Origin: Minisyncoccota bacterium
Lineage (GTDB): Bacteria > Patescibacteriota > Minisyncoccia > Phycocordibacterales > UBA12079
Assembly: GCA_023129575.1 (NCBI GenBank)
Contig: JAGMBS010000005.1
Span: 1-51,395, forward strand
Direction: 5' to 3'
Length of the DNA: 51,395 nucleotides
This document shows positions 7,155 to 15,677 of the stretch, one piece after another; position 1 is the first letter of the stretch, and every line of letters starts with the position of its first letter. A program made the translations under genes and the position numbers. The notes below the pieces were generated by a model. That model was not told the DNA's origin. It was given only the letters and a program-made list of their open reading frames with translations, and ran no database searches.

Positions 7155-8714
7155 CTATATCCCCATAAAATTTTTAGGCCGGTATTGCAGGGCTTCCAAA
7201 ATATGTTCGGGGCGAATTTTTTCCGCCCGGTCCAAATCGGCGACGGTGCGCGCTAATTTTATGACTTTATGATAAGCGCGAGCGGACAAACCAAGTTTCC
7301 CGGCCGACTGATTGAGAATTTTTTGAGTTTCGGTTTCTAAAAGCGCCAATTTTTCAATATCTTTAACGCTCATTCCTCCGTTGGTTTTTCGGACGGATTT
7401 TTGAAATCTTTTAGTTTGAATTCCGCGGGCGTTTGCGACCCTTTTGCCAATGGCGGAGGTTTTTTCCAGACCGTCATCTTTTTGGGATAATTTTTGGTGA
7501 TCCACATTGGCGACTTCCACCCACATATCAATTCGGTCAATAATCGGTCCCGATATTTTGCGTTGATAGCGAATTAAATTCGCCGGCGCGCAGACGCATT
7601 CTTTTTCCGTCCCGAAATTTCCGCAGGGGCAGGGGTTCATAGTGGCGATTAAAATAAAATCAGCCGGAAATTTGGCCGTGCCTTTGGCCCGAGAAACATT
7701 TATTATTCCGTCTTCCAGCGGTTGGCGCAGGGCTTCTATCGCTCTTCTTTCAAATTCCGGAAACTCATCCAAAAAAAGAACGCCCTTGTGCGCCAAAGTA
7801 ACTTCGCCCGGTTTGGGGAAAGTTCCTCCTCCCACGACCGACACATAAGAAGCGGTGTGGTGGGGAGAGCGAAAAGGGGGTTGGACAACCAAATTATTTT
7901 CCAACAAACCGGCAATGGAGTGAATGGCGGTAACTTCCAAAATATCTTCAAAGGAAAGCGGCGGCAAAATATGGCAAAAGGCCTTGGCCAACATTGTTTT
8001 ACCGGCGCCGGGCGGTCCGAACATCGCGATATTATGTCCGCCCGAGGAGGCGATTTCCAAGCCCCGTTTGGCGCTTTCTTGCCCTTTAATATCTGAAAAA
8101 TCAATGACGGGAGCGGAATTAGAAAGTTTAATTTTGGTGGGCGCTTGCGGAGTCAAACGGTTGCTTACAGACAATTCCGTATCAGCGGGGCTGCCATATT
8201 TCAAATGTTTAATAAGTTCTTGCAGTGTTTGAACCCCGAATATTTTGATGCCGTCTATCAAAGCGCCTTCCTCGGCGTTTTCGGCCGGCAAATAGACCTC
8301 TTCAAATTTTCGTTTTTTCGCTTCTTTCACTAAAGCCAGCGTTCCATTTATTTTTCGCAAGCGTCCGTCCAAAGTGAGTTCTCCTAAAAATATTTTTTTC
8401 CGCGGGTTAAATAAAATATCGTCTGAGGCCAAAAGATAAGCGATGGCGATACCCAAATCAAAATTAGGGCCTTCTTTTTTGAGGTTGGCGGGAGCCAGAG
8501 AGACAATCACTTTTTGATTTTTTTCCTTGGGCGATTTGTAGTCGTTATTTTTAATGGCGGCCGAAACCCGGTCGCGGGATTCCTCCACCGCTTTATCCGG
8601 CAGGCCGACAATAGAAAAAGCGTGTAAAGTATTTTTTGAGATATCCACCTCAATATCCACAATATACGCCCGCAACAGATTGGCTTGGGCGGAATGTACT
8701 TTTGAAAAATTCAT
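7155..8714 (-). CDS. comM: ComM/YifB-family Mg-chelatase-like AAA+ ATPase
   Basis: 519 residues. The N-terminal Lon-protease-like S5 fold domain (about 1-170) precedes a Mg-chelatase AAA+ core with Walker A GPPGAGKT (233-240) and Walker B LFLDEFPEF, then the family's CPCGNFG cysteine motif. In naturally competent bacteria ComM is a hexameric helicase that drives branch migration of incoming DNA; that role fits the DNA-uptake biology proposed for CPR cells, but competence genes are not seen nearby. It is flanked by intergenic repeats on both sides and is probably monocistronic. No convincing promoter or ribosome-binding site is visible just upstream. Confidence 0.95.
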   Translation of the reverse strand: MNFSKVHSAQANLLRAYIVDIEVDISKNTLHAFSIVGLPDKAVEESRDRVSAAIKNNDYKSPKEKNQKVIVSLAPANLKKEGPNFDLGIAIAYLLASDDILFNPRKKIFLGELTLDGRLRKINGTLALVKEAKKRKFEEVYLPAENAEEGALIDGIKIFGVQTLQELIKHLKYGSPADTELSVSNRLTPQAPTKIKLSNSAPVIDFSDIKGQESAKRGLEIASSGGHNIAMFGPPGAGKTMLAKAFCHILPPLSFEDILEVTAIHSIAGLLENNLVVQPPFRSPHHTASYVSVVGGGTFPKPGEVTLAHKGVLFLDEFPEFERRAIEALRQPLEDGIINVSRAKGTAKFPADFILIATMNPCPCGNFGTEKECVCAPANLIRYQRKISGPIIDRIDMWVEVANVDHQKLSQKDDGLEKTSAIGKRVANARGIQTKRFQKSVRKTNGGMSVKDIEKLALLETETQKILNQSAGKLGLSARAYHKVIKLARTVADLDRAEKIRPEHILEALQYRPKNFMGI

Positions 8715-8832
8715 ATAAAAAAACTAAAAACTAAAAATGAAAAAGTAATAACAACAACTCAAAACTAAAAACCAAAAAACTTTTTGGCAATAATACTTTT
8801 TACTTTTACTTTTACTTTTTCGCTTTTCACTT

Positions 8833-9195
8833 TTAGTTTGTTCTGTGTTCTATGCAATTTCGAGCGGCGGGGTTGGCTCTCAGCCGTTCTTTTTCAATTT
8901 CTTTCCCGCAGGTGGCGCAGAAACCGTATTTGCCGGCGTCAATTCTTGTTAGCGCGTCTTTGACATTATTAAACCTTATTTCCAAATCCTTAAGAATAGC
9001 GCTTCTTGTTTCGTATTCCGTTATGTTGTCGCTGATTTCGTCTCGGTCGGGATTATGCCCTTTATTCATTTGATTATCGGCGATGGCTTCCCAATCCGCC
9101 GGATTGTCCGGGTTTTTTCTTCCGACTGTTTTTAGCTCTTTTTCAAGAAGTTTTAATTCTTCCTCTAATTTTTCTTTGTAAAATTTTATTTCCAT
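8833..9195 (-). CDS. DksA/TraR-family zinc-finger protein
   Basis: 120 residues: a helical coiled-coil N-terminus (about 1-85), then a zinc finger with CATC and a second pair NCIEH, so the fourth ligand is His instead of Cys. DksA-family proteins bind the RNA polymerase secondary channel and modulate initiation together with ppGpp. The N-terminal DPADWEA-type segment resembles the many small DksA/YteA-like proteins of CPR. An extended -10 box (TATAAT, 9203-9208) ends 7 nt before the ATG, suggesting a leaderless mRNA. Whether it is a true DksA or a YteA-like relative is unresolved. Confidence 0.88.
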   Translation of the reverse strand: MEIKFYKEKLEEELKLLEKELKTVGRKNPDNPADWEAIADNQMNKGHNPDRDEISDNITEYETRSAILKDLEIRFNNVKDALTRIDAGKYGFCATCGKEIEKERLRANPAARNCIEHRTN

Positions 9196-9234
9196 GTCCC
9201 GTATTATAGCATAAAATGAAATTAATTTTCAATT

Positions 9235-9269
9235 AAAGACGGATTTTGGCGGAGCCAAAATCCGTCTTT
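9235..9269. repeat. ATTTTGGC-type palindromic repeat, copy 2
   Basis: Perfect 16-bp arms (9235-9250 and 9254-9269) with loop GGA. It is the longest-stemmed copy of this family in the window and sits upstream of the DksA-like gene. Confidence 0.9.
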
Positions 9270-9305
9270 GCAAGTGTGAAACAAAGTAATCCAGCCAAAA
9301 AAAGA

Positions 9306-9329
9306 GTCAAGTTTGCGGACAAACTTGAC
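9306..9329. repeat. GTCAAGTTTG hairpin
   Basis: Perfect 10-bp arms GTCAAGTTTG and CAAACTTGAC flank CGGA. It lies about 45 bp upstream of the toxin-antitoxin promoter. It could be a terminator (there are T-runs after 9335) or a palindromic repeat. Confidence 0.7.
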
Positions 9330-9375
9330 CCTTACTTCCTTTTTCTCATTTAATGAACTCGAAAAATTATTTGGT

Positions 9376-9403
9376 TTGACTTTCGGGGGGTGTTTGATAG
9401 AAT
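9376..9403 (+). promoter_or_regulatory. Leaderless promoter of the 9410 toxin-antitoxin operon
   Basis: -35 TTGACT (9376-9381), 16-bp spacer, -10 TAGAAT (9398-9403). The ATG at 9410 is where transcription should begin. Confidence 0.75.
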
Positions 9404-9409
9404 GAGGTT

Positions 9410-9643
9410 ATGACTAAAACAATAACGGTATCCTACACGGAATATCACTTACTCAAACAAATTAAACAACGATATGAACTTGTTCGTGATTTTTTTGAAT
9501 TGGAATCATTTCAAAAACCTGCTACAAAAAGTTCAAAAACAATCATAAGCGCCTTTCGTAAAACTAATTTATATAACGACAAATTTTTGAAAAGTTTAGA
9601 GAAAGGATTACAAGAATCATCTTATTTCTCTAAAGCAAATTAG
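9410..9643 (+). CDS. Probable antitoxin of a RelBE-like module
   Basis: 77 residues, mostly helical and charged, with no recognised DNA-binding signature. Its short opening strand MTKTITVSYTEY followed by a helix is compatible with a Phd/RelB-type antitoxin N-terminus. It is called mainly from context: it lies directly upstream (5-bp gap) of a RelE-fold toxin and they share one promoter that places transcription at the ATG itself. Antitoxins of this kind bind and neutralise the partner toxin and usually repress their own operon. Confidence 0.65.
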   Translation: MTKTITVSYTEYHLLKQIKQRYELVRDFFELESFQKPATKSSKTIISAFRKTNLYNDKFLKSLEKGLQESSYFSKAN

Positions 9644-9648
9644 TTTCT

Positions 9649-9897
9649 ATGAAAATTACCCCTCTTTCAAAACGGCTGACCGCTTATTTGGAAAAGCACA
9701 ACATTCAAAAAAGTTTTGAAAAACAACAATTTCTTTTCGAACAAAATCCGTGTCATGCAAGTTTGCGAACTGAAATTCTCAAACCTAAACATCTCAAAAT
9801 TTACAGTTTTCGCATTACCCAAAAATACAGGGCGATTTTTGTTTATTGCGGAAAATCCACAATAGAAATTATTGATATTAATAATCATTATCAATGA
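9649..9897 (+). CDS. RelE/ParE-superfamily toxin
   Basis: 82 residues. The C-terminal pattern (LKIYSFRITQKYRAIF followed by IEIIDINNHYQ) is typical of RelE/YoeB/plasmid-stabilisation toxins, whose basic and aromatic residues cut mRNA on the ribosome or, for ParE types, inhibit gyrase. Basic residues R66-type in KYRAIF and a terminal His/Tyr are present. It follows the putative antitoxin by 5 bp. Substrate class cannot be decided from sequence alone. Confidence 0.82.
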   Translation: MKITPLSKRLTAYLEKHNIQKSFEKQQFLFEQNPCHASLRTEILKPKHLKIYSFRITQKYRAIFVYCGKSTIEIIDINNHYQ

Positions 9898-10112
9898 TTA
9901 AATCATCTTTTCTATTTTTTAAAGAACATTTATTTCGTCCTTTTTGTAATTTTGCCTATTCCGGCTGGTGCCAGTCGGCTTTTGGGAATTTCGGTCATTG
10001 AGATCTGCCTGCCGGCGGGTTTGTTTGTAATTTATAATCTAAAATTTATAATTTCAAGCGAGGATTTATAGAAATAAATATTTTAATTTTATTTCTATAT
10101 AATCCGAGCGAT

Positions 10113-10140
10113 GGAATTATATGCTTGCTTCATATAATTT
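10113..10140. terminator. Hairpin downstream of the 10147-11100 gene
   Basis: AATTATATG and CATATAATT arms surround a short loop, just beyond the stop codon of the minus-strand gene. The T-tract is weak. The rest of the 9898-10146 gap shows no gene. Confidence 0.5.
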
Positions 10141-10146
10141 CTTTCC

Positions 10147-11100
10147 CTATCTTTTTCTATAACTAACGGTTAAGCGGTTAAAAATTTCCTGCAGAGTTGT
10201 CTTGTTCGTGGTGATGGCGATTGTGTTTTTATCGGCAAAAGCGTAAATGAACAAAATTTTGCCTCCCCCGTCCAAGATCGCGCGGGCGTCTTTGTTTTTA
10301 ATGACGATGTCTTTAAATTGATATTTTCCTTCGCGTAATCTGCTAACGGACAGAACCGGGTTATCTTCAATAAAAACAGTCCGCAAATCTTCAACAATAT
10401 TCTCTTCCCATTTTAACATTTCCGGGAAAGTATTCTCAAAAGAGCGGGTTTTTAATATCAAAAAGGGTTTATTGCCGGCCGAGGAATGAAAACCGAACAT
10501 AAAATTCGGTTCAATAAATCTTAAAAGCGCGCCGGGAATACGGGTGTCAATAAGCGTCATAAATTGTTCTATGTCCGCAAGTGTTTTCCCCGCTTCCGTT
10601 GTGTTGCCGGTAATTTCTTTTCTTTGCGTGAAATATAAATGGATTAAAGAACCGAGAGGTATGTTTATGTCAGCGGCTTCGTTTTGGATTAATTTTGATA
10701 TTTTAAGTTTGCTCGGTTTTTCTAAAAATAATTCTTTTTGATATTCCGAATAGATAATCGGTTTCAAAACCACATCGCTTATTTTAATAAGAGGACTTGG
10801 TTTGAAGAAATACAACAAAAACACGGAAGAAAGGCCTACGGCGATGAACAAAATACTGGTTATAGATAAAGCGATGTTCTTTTTCGTGGCTGTGGCAACT
10901 TTAAAAAAAGATTTATTCCGCTTTTTTTCTTCAGCCATAACCATTCCCGCCATTGAACTGTCTTTGCTTTTCAAAATATCGGCCAAGTCGCTCCGATATG
11001 TTCTGACGGAGGTCTTGCTTCCATCCTTGGGCTGAGGCGCCTGTTTGTCTGACGCGCCGGCCTCTTTATTTTGAGGGATTTGCTTTGGTTTCTTCTCCAT
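10147..11100 (-). CDS. Single-pass membrane protein of unknown function
   Basis: 317 residues: a Pro/Lys/Gln-rich polar N-terminus (1-70), one transmembrane helix (about 75-100), then an approximately 210-residue extracytoplasmic region with no cysteine pairs or catalytic motif. The N-terminal half of the exterior contains an IEQFMTLIDTRIPGALLRF segment and the C-terminal half ends TTNKTTLQEIFNRL. I recognise it only as the kind of conserved hypothetical that CPR genomes carry. Its start overlaps the end of pnp by 35 bp, so it is translated from the pnp transcript. That link to RNA metabolism may be only positional. Confidence 0.8.
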   Translation of the reverse strand: MEKKPKQIPQNKEAGASDKQAPQPKDGSKTSVRTYRSDLADILKSKDSSMAGMVMAEEKKRNKSFFKVATATKKNIALSITSILFIAVGLSSVFLLYFFKPSPLIKISDVVLKPIIYSEYQKELFLEKPSKLKISKLIQNEAADINIPLGSLIHLYFTQRKEITGNTTEAGKTLADIEQFMTLIDTRIPGALLRFIEPNFMFGFHSSAGNKPFLILKTRSFENTFPEMLKWEENIVEDLRTVFIEDNPVLSVSRLREGKYQFKDIVIKNKDARAILDGGGKILFIYAFADKNTIAITTNKTTLQEIFNRLTVSYRKR

Positions 11101-13201
11101 AACTTTGTTTTATGAATTTTGGGTCGGCGGCTTTAATGGACAATTTAATTTTACCGCGGTCGCCCAATTCTTTTATTATAACGGGAACTTTCATCCCTTC
11201 TTCAAGGACCCGGTTGATGTCCTCAATGCGAAAGGGGGCAATTTCCGAAATATGAACCATTCCTTCCGCGTTCGCTCCAATTTTGACGATAGCGCCAAAA
11301 TCAAACAATTTAATTATAACACCTTCAAATTTTTCTCCCACTTTATATTCTTTGGTTATTTCCGTGACGGTTTTTTGAGCCGCGGCGACCGCGTCTGCTA
11401 AACCGGTTAAGAAAACTCGCCCGTCATCCTCAATGTCAATTTCCGCGCCGGTTTGTTTTTTTATTTCTTTAATCATTTTCCCGCCCGGACCGATTACCTC
11501 GCCGATTTGGTCGGGTTTAATTCGCATTTGAATAATCCGAGGGGCGTTGGACGCCAGGTCGGCGCGCGGCCGGGCGATTTCCGCTTCAATCACATCCAAA
11601 ATTTGCAAGCGCGCTTTTTCCGCCTGAACCAAAGCTTCCGAAAGAATTTTAATCGGCACGCCATTTACTTTGACATCCATTTGAATGGCGGTTACTCCGG
11701 CGCGAGTGCCGGCGACTTTGAAATCCATATCGCCGTAATGGTCTTCGGGACCTTGAATGTCCGTTAAAATTTTGTAATTATTTTCATCTTTCATCATTAA
11801 GCCCATCGCGATTCCGGCAACCGGCGCTTTGATGGGAACTCCGGCATCCATTAAGGCGATTGTGCTGGCGCAAGAGGACGCCATTGAAGTGGAACCGTTG
11901 GAAGCCATTGATTCTGAAACAATTCTGATGGTATAAGGAAATTCCTCTTCGGACGGAAGCACAGGCAATAAAGCTTTTTCAGCCAACATTCCATGTCCAA
12001 TCATACGACGGTTAAAACCTCCCACTCGGCCGGTCTCACCCGTGGAAAAGGGAGGAAAATTATAATGATGAAAATATCTTTTTGTCTCGCCATCATCGTT
12101 TTCAATCCCGTTTAATAAAAGGGTGTCTTTCGGTCCTCCCAAGGTCAGAGCGGAAAAGACATGAGTGCCCCCGCGGTAAAAAATTCCGGTCCCGTGAGCG
12201 CTTGGAGAAAGCTTGCCCGCTTTTGCGACAAGAGCGCGGATCTCGTCCATTTTTCTGCCATCTACACGCGTATTTTCTTCCAAAGCTTTTTTATGAATTA
12301 AGTCGTCGGTTGTTTTTTCGTAATGAGCCAAGGCCAGCGAAGGGTTTTCTGTCTCAAAAGAGTTTTTAAATATCTCTAACCAATCATTTTTAAGTTTTTC
12401 TATTATTATTTTTCCGTTATCGCCAAAAATTCCGTTTTCCATTTGAGGTTCAATTTTTTCTGTAAATAAAGCGACGGCTTCCGGAGACAATTTTTCTTTT
12501 TCAATTATGATTTTTTCTTTTCCGCGGTCGGCGATAATTTCTTTTTGCCAAACTTGAATTTTTTCGATTTCCTCGGACGCTTTTTGAAATGCCCGGGCAA
12601 TTAATTCGTTTGAACTTTGGCCGGCTTTGATTTCCAACATATTTAAGTTGTTGTCTTTCCCGCAGGCGATTAAATCTAATTTTTGAGTTGCTCCGTTTCT
12701 CAAATTGAAATTAATTGCCAATTCATCTGAATCGTTAGCGGTAATTCTAATAGCGCTAACCGGTCCGTTCCAGGGGATGTTGGAAGTTCCCAACGCCAAA
12801 GAAGCGGCGTTGATTGCCAAAATATCAGGACTGCATTTTCCAAGAGATAATATTGTTACAATAACTTGAATATCGTTTCGGATGGAATTGTCAAAAAGCG
12901 GACGAATAGTTCGGTCAATCATTCTCCCGTTTAAGACGGCATTGGTGGAGGGCATCCCCTCTTTTCTCATAAAACGACTGCCCAGAATTTTTCCGACCGA
13001 GTAAAATTTTTCTTCAAATTCTACCGAAAGAGGAAACCAATCCTGCCCCTCTCTTTTATTGGCTGACATAACAGCGGTCGCCAGAACTACTGTGTCCCCG
13101 CAACTTAAAAGGACGGAGCCGTTGGTTTGGTTCGCCAAATCGTCAAATTGCGCGGTGATTGTCTCGCCGCCAATCCTTAGTGAATATTCTTTTGTTTCCA
13201 T
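11066..13201 (-). CDS. pnp: Polyribonucleotide nucleotidyltransferase (PNPase)
   Basis: PNPase degrades RNA 3'-5' by phosphorolysis and can add tails. Order: two RNase PH domains around a helical linker, a KH domain (IGPGGKMIKEIKKQTGAEI) and a C-terminal S1 domain (GVIIKLFDFGAIVKIG). I favour the ATG at 13201 (711 aa, METKEYSLRIGG) because a TATATC -10 box (13209-13214) lies 7 nt upstream and the residues match family starts. An ATG at 13219 would add six residues and overlap that box. With rny in the same window, both main mRNA-decay nucleases are present. The 3' end overlaps the membrane-protein gene by 35 bp. Confidence 0.96.
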   Translation of the reverse strand: METKEYSLRIGGETITAQFDDLANQTNGSVLLSCGDTVVLATAVMSANKREGQDWFPLSVEFEEKFYSVGKILGSRFMRKEGMPSTNAVLNGRMIDRTIRPLFDNSIRNDIQVIVTILSLGKCSPDILAINAASLALGTSNIPWNGPVSAIRITANDSDELAINFNLRNGATQKLDLIACGKDNNLNMLEIKAGQSSNELIARAFQKASEEIEKIQVWQKEIIADRGKEKIIIEKEKLSPEAVALFTEKIEPQMENGIFGDNGKIIIEKLKNDWLEIFKNSFETENPSLALAHYEKTTDDLIHKKALEENTRVDGRKMDEIRALVAKAGKLSPSAHGTGIFYRGGTHVFSALTLGGPKDTLLLNGIENDDGETKRYFHHYNFPPFSTGETGRVGGFNRRMIGHGMLAEKALLPVLPSEEEFPYTIRIVSESMASNGSTSMASSCASTIALMDAGVPIKAPVAGIAMGLMMKDENNYKILTDIQGPEDHYGDMDFKVAGTRAGVTAIQMDVKVNGVPIKILSEALVQAEKARLQILDVIEAEIARPRADLASNAPRIIQMRIKPDQIGEVIGPGGKMIKEIKKQTGAEIDIEDDGRVFLTGLADAVAAAQKTVTEITKEYKVGEKFEGVIIKLFDFGAIVKIGANAEGMVHISEIAPFRIEDINRVLEEGMKVPVIIKELGDRGKIKLSIKAADPKFIKQSYGEETKANPSK

Positions 13202-13216
13202 ATTAAATGATATAGG

Positions 13217-13273
13217 CATTCTCCAAATTTTAGACCTGAAATTTTGTTTTCAAATCTACCTATTTGGAGAATG
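13217..13273. repeat. Inverted repeat upstream of pnp
   Basis: CATTCTCCAAAT (13217-13228) and ATTTGGAGAATG (13262-13273) are perfect 12-bp arms about 33 bp apart, just upstream of the proposed pnp -10 box. It may be an operator or a hairpin ending the NYN-gene transcript. The TTGGAGA motif recurs in a hairpin at 22740. Confidence 0.65.
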
Positions 13274-13307
13274 AAATAAATTGATAATAAATTAAATATA
13301 CCTTAAA

Positions 13308-13850
13308 TTATTTCCGCGAAAAAAATCTTCCCTTTCTGTCTTTGCGACCAAGAAGATATTTTTTGGGGTCTTGGCAAAGGTCCGTAAAATCATCAGCCGC
13401 CTCAATCAATTTAGCCGACGATGATTTGCCAAACGCGATTACTTCCACTTGGCAACCTTCGTTTGTTTGCAGATACTCTACCAAAGGCACAAAATCGCCA
13501 TCACCTGAAATTAGGACTATTGTGTCCAATTTGGGCGCCAATTTAATGGCGTCAACTGCGATACCGACATCCCAGTCAGCTTTTTTGGCTCCGCCGAAAA
13601 AAATTTGCAGGTCTTTTGACTTTGTTTCAATTCCCAATTTTTCCAAGGCCTCAAAAAAGTTTTTTTCATCTTCCGATTCGGTGGTAATGAGATAGGCGAT
13701 GGCTCTGATTAAAGCCCTTCCCGCAACGGCGTCGTCCAAAACTTGTTTGAAATTAACTTTGGCCTGATAAAGATTTTTCGCGCTATGATAAAGATTTTGA
13801 GTGTCTATAAAAACTCCTATCCTTTGTTCTTTGTGTTTTATGACGGTCAT
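13308..13850 (-). CDS. NYN-domain (LabA/DUF88-like) putative ribonuclease
   Basis: 180 residues. The PIN-like NYN fold is shown by an early Asp in GVFIDTQNLY, a central DWDVGIAVDA and the LISGDGDFVPLVEYL strand-loop, which together supply the acidic metal-binding site. NYN proteins are thought to cleave or process RNA. The C-terminus is short and basic (GRKDRKGRFFSRK). Its start is preceded by an AT-rich promoter repeat with TAATAC 6 nt before the ATG (13857-13862), nearly the same sequence that precedes clpP at 32096. It is the gene upstream of pnp, but a gap with an inverted repeat separates them. Confidence 0.88.
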   Translation of the reverse strand: MTVIKHKEQRIGVFIDTQNLYHSAKNLYQAKVNFKQVLDDAVAGRALIRAIAYLITTESEDEKNFFEALEKLGIETKSKDLQIFFGGAKKADWDVGIAVDAIKLAPKLDTIVLISGDGDFVPLVEYLQTNEGCQVEVIAFGKSSSAKLIEAADDFTDLCQDPKKYLLGRKDRKGRFFSRK

Positions 13851-13882
13851 AAATATGTATTATGTATTAAGTATTATGTATT

Positions 13883-13909
13883 ACGGATTTTGGCTTCGCC
13901 AAAATCCGT
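13883..13909. repeat. ATTTTGGC-type palindromic repeat, copy 3
   Basis: 12-bp perfect arms ACGGATTTTGGC and GCCAAAATCCGT with loop TTC, between the NYN gene and rpsO. Confidence 0.88.
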
Positions 13910-13938
13910 TCATAAAAATGAAAAAGTAAAAAGTAAAG

Positions 13939-13961
13939 AAAAAATCGCCTTGCGATTTTTT
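13939..13961 (-). terminator. Terminator of rpsO
   Basis: AAAAAATCGC / GCGATTTTTT stem with a three-base loop, 2 bp after the rpsO stop codon; T-tract on the minus strand. Confidence 0.8.
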
Positions 13962-13962
13962 C

Positions 13963-14235
13963 TTATTTTTTCTTTTTTAAACCGAGGGTTTTCACGAGGG
14001 CGTTGTATCTTTTAGCGTTTTTCTTGTGGAGATATTTGAGATGTTTTCTCCTGTCCGCCACCATTTGCAGCAGTCCCTTTCTGGAGTGGCGGTCTTTTTT
14101 ATGAGTTTTTAGATGGGTTGCCAATTCCGCTATTTTTTTAGTTAAAACGGAAACTTGCGCCTCCGGGGAACCGGTATCCGTCTTGTGAACTTGGGTTTTT
14201 TTAATGGCGCGCGCTTTTTTCGTTTTTGTTAACAT
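13963..14235 (-). CDS. rpsO: Small ribosomal subunit protein uS15
   Basis: 90 residues, the standard length. The signature [19 protein letters not shown] and the [20 protein letters not shown] helix match S15, which binds the three-way junction of 16S rRNA helices 20-22 early in assembly. It has its own extended -10 promoter (TAGTAT, 14243-14248, preceded by TG and one base) 7 nt before the ATG, and a terminator immediately after the stop, so it is probably expressed alone. In many bacteria rpsO and pnp are adjacent and cotranscribed; here they are close but the NYN gene lies between them. Confidence 0.97.
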   Translation of the reverse strand: MLTKTKKARAIKKTQVHKTDTGSPEAQVSVLTKKIAELATHLKTHKKDRHSRKGLLQMVADRRKHLKYLHKKNAKRYNALVKTLGLKKKK

Positions 14236-14331
14236 CGGTCAAATACTAACATAACCGGCGGTTTTTTGCAATATAATAACGGAATTTGGAATGTCGCGCA
14301 ATATCTAACGGTTTTATAGTATAATGTGATT

Positions 14332-15231
14332 ATGAATTTACGGCAATTAAAACGGGAATATCTGGAATATTTGGAAATTGAGCGGGGGCGGAGTTTGAAA
14401 ACGATTGAGAATTATAACCGCTATATGGATTGTTTTTTGGATTTTTTAAAAAAAGACACGCCATTAGCGATTACGGATGAAATTGTCAGAAAATTTCGCC
14501 TGTGGCTAAATCGGCAATCAGTCGGGGCAAAACAGGGGACCCTCAAAAAGACAACCCAAAATTATTATTTAATCGCTTTGAGGGGTTTTTTGAAGTATTT
14601 GGCGAAAAGGGGCGTGGCATCTTTGGCGCCGGAACGGATTGAATTGGCGAAAGTGGGCGAAAGATCTTTGGATTTGATTTCAATTGGGGAATTAAGGCGA
14701 TTATTGAACGCGCCGAATGAAAATGTTTTGAAAGGATTGCGGGATAAGGCGATTTTGGAACTTTTATTTTCCACCGGTTTGCGGGTTTCGGAATTGTGCG
14801 CGCTCAATAACGATATTGATTTGAATAAAGATGAAATGTCGGCGCGAGGGAAAGGGGATAAAGTGAGAGTGGTCTTTTTTTCCGAATTCGCCAAAAAAGC
14901 GGTTAAAAAATATCTAACTGAGCGGAAAGATATGAGCGAAGCGTTATTTGTTTCTTTGCCCAATCAAAGGTCGGGTGAAAATAGCCGTTTAACGGCTCGG
15001 TCGGTGGAAAGAATTGTCCGGTATTACGCTGTCAAAGCGGGCATTACAAACAAGGTTACGCCCCATATAATTCGGCATTCTTTTGCAACTGATTTGCTTC
15101 AAAACGGGGCGGATTTACGTTCGGTGCAAATAATGCTGGGGCATTCCAATATCTCCACCACCCAGATTTATACCCATCTGACGGACAAGCATTTGAAAGA
15201 AATACATAAAAAATTTCATAATAGGAAATAG
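14332..15231 (+). CDS. xerC: XerC/XerD-like tyrosine recombinase
   Basis: 299 residues. An N-terminal SAM-like core-binding domain (about 1-90) precedes the catalytic domain with the Arg of STGLRVSELCAL, the HIIRHSFATDLL box, GHSNISTTQIY and the Tyr nucleophile in IYTHLT. Such enzymes resolve chromosome dimers at dif. The ATG at 14332 is preferred over a GTG at 14326 because TATAAT (14320-14325) ends exactly 6 nt upstream, so the transcript should start at this ATG. A cluster of TGTCCTTTATA repeats lies about 200 bp downstream. A phage-type integrase cannot be excluded, but length and lack of a phage neighbourhood favour Xer. Confidence 0.92.
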   Translation: MNLRQLKREYLEYLEIERGRSLKTIENYNRYMDCFLDFLKKDTPLAITDEIVRKFRLWLNRQSVGAKQGTLKKTTQNYYLIALRGFLKYLAKRGVASLAPERIELAKVGERSLDLISIGELRRLLNAPNENVLKGLRDKAILELLFSTGLRVSELCALNNDIDLNKDEMSARGKGDKVRVVFFSEFAKKAVKKYLTERKDMSEALFVSLPNQRSGENSRLTARSVERIVRYYAVKAGITNKVTPHIIRHSFATDLLQNGADLRSVQIMLGHSNISTTQIYTHLTDKHLKEIHKKFHNRK

Positions 15232-15257
15232 TTTTGTTTTTATATTAAAAACAAATA

Positions 15258-15371
15258 ATTTCGAATTTTGAATTTCAAATTTTGATTGAATGATTAATTT
15301 TTAATGATTGAATGTTTAAACATTCAATATTCGGTCATTCAAAATTGAATCGAAATTCAAAATTCATAATT
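15258..15371. repeat. Long AT-rich imperfect inverted repeat
   Basis: TTTGAATTTCAAATTTTGA near 15262 pairs imperfectly with TCGAAATTCAAAATTC near 15350, with an inner hairpin around TTGAATGTTTAAACATTCAA. It resembles long palindromes at 44271-44322. Confidence 0.6.
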
Positions 15372-15378
15372 TAACATT

Positions 15379-15406
15379 AAAAATGTCTTTTATAAAAGAC
15401 ATTTTT
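15379..15406. terminator. Palindromic terminator downstream of the xer gene
   Basis: A perfect 28-bp palindrome with arms AAAAATGTCTTTTA and TAAAAGACATTTTT; the 3' arm ends in a T-run, so it can terminate in both directions. Confidence 0.7.
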
Positions 15407-15420
15407 AGTTATCCCCAGTA

Positions 15421-15497
15421 TGTCCTTTACAATGTCCTTTATACAAATTATTATAAAGGACAGTTAGTTCTTTGAAAAATAATTTTGTCCTTTATAA
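15421..15497. repeat. Cluster of TGTCCTTTATA repeats, dif-like dyad
   Basis: Copies lie at 15421-15429, 15433-15443 and 15486-15496 in direct orientation and at 15452-15462 inverted. The pair 15433-15462 is two perfect 11-bp inverted arms around an 8-bp AT-rich centre, close to the layout of a Xer recombination site (11-6-11). Confidence 0.6.
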
Positions 15498-15538
15498 ATT
15501 TTAAGGCGAACCTCTGTTTGTCTTATTGCAGATATAGG

Positions 15539-15565
15539 CCCCGATTTTTTTAATCGGGGTTTTTT
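15539..15565 (+). terminator. Intrinsic terminator in the 15232-15874 gap
   Basis: CCCCGATT / AATCGGGG stem followed by six T. No coding sequence precedes it closely, so it may end a short non-coding transcript or late read-through from the xer gene. Confidence 0.75.
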
Positions 15566-15620
15566 AATGGTTTAAATTAAAAACCTTACAAAATAGCTTC
15601 TTTTCAAAACTCTGACCCAA

Positions 15621-15669
15621 GCCCTGTTAGAGATAAGAAGTTAAAAACTTCCGCAATCTCTAACAGGGC
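15621..15669. repeat. GTTAGAGAT hairpin element, copy 1
   Basis: GCCCTGTTAGAGAT (15621-15634) and ATCTCTAACAGGGC (15656-15669) are perfect 14-bp arms, with an inner AAGAAGTT/AACTTC stem. Two other copies are at 26575 and 41802. Confidence 0.88.
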
Positions 15670-15677
15670 AAGCCCCC

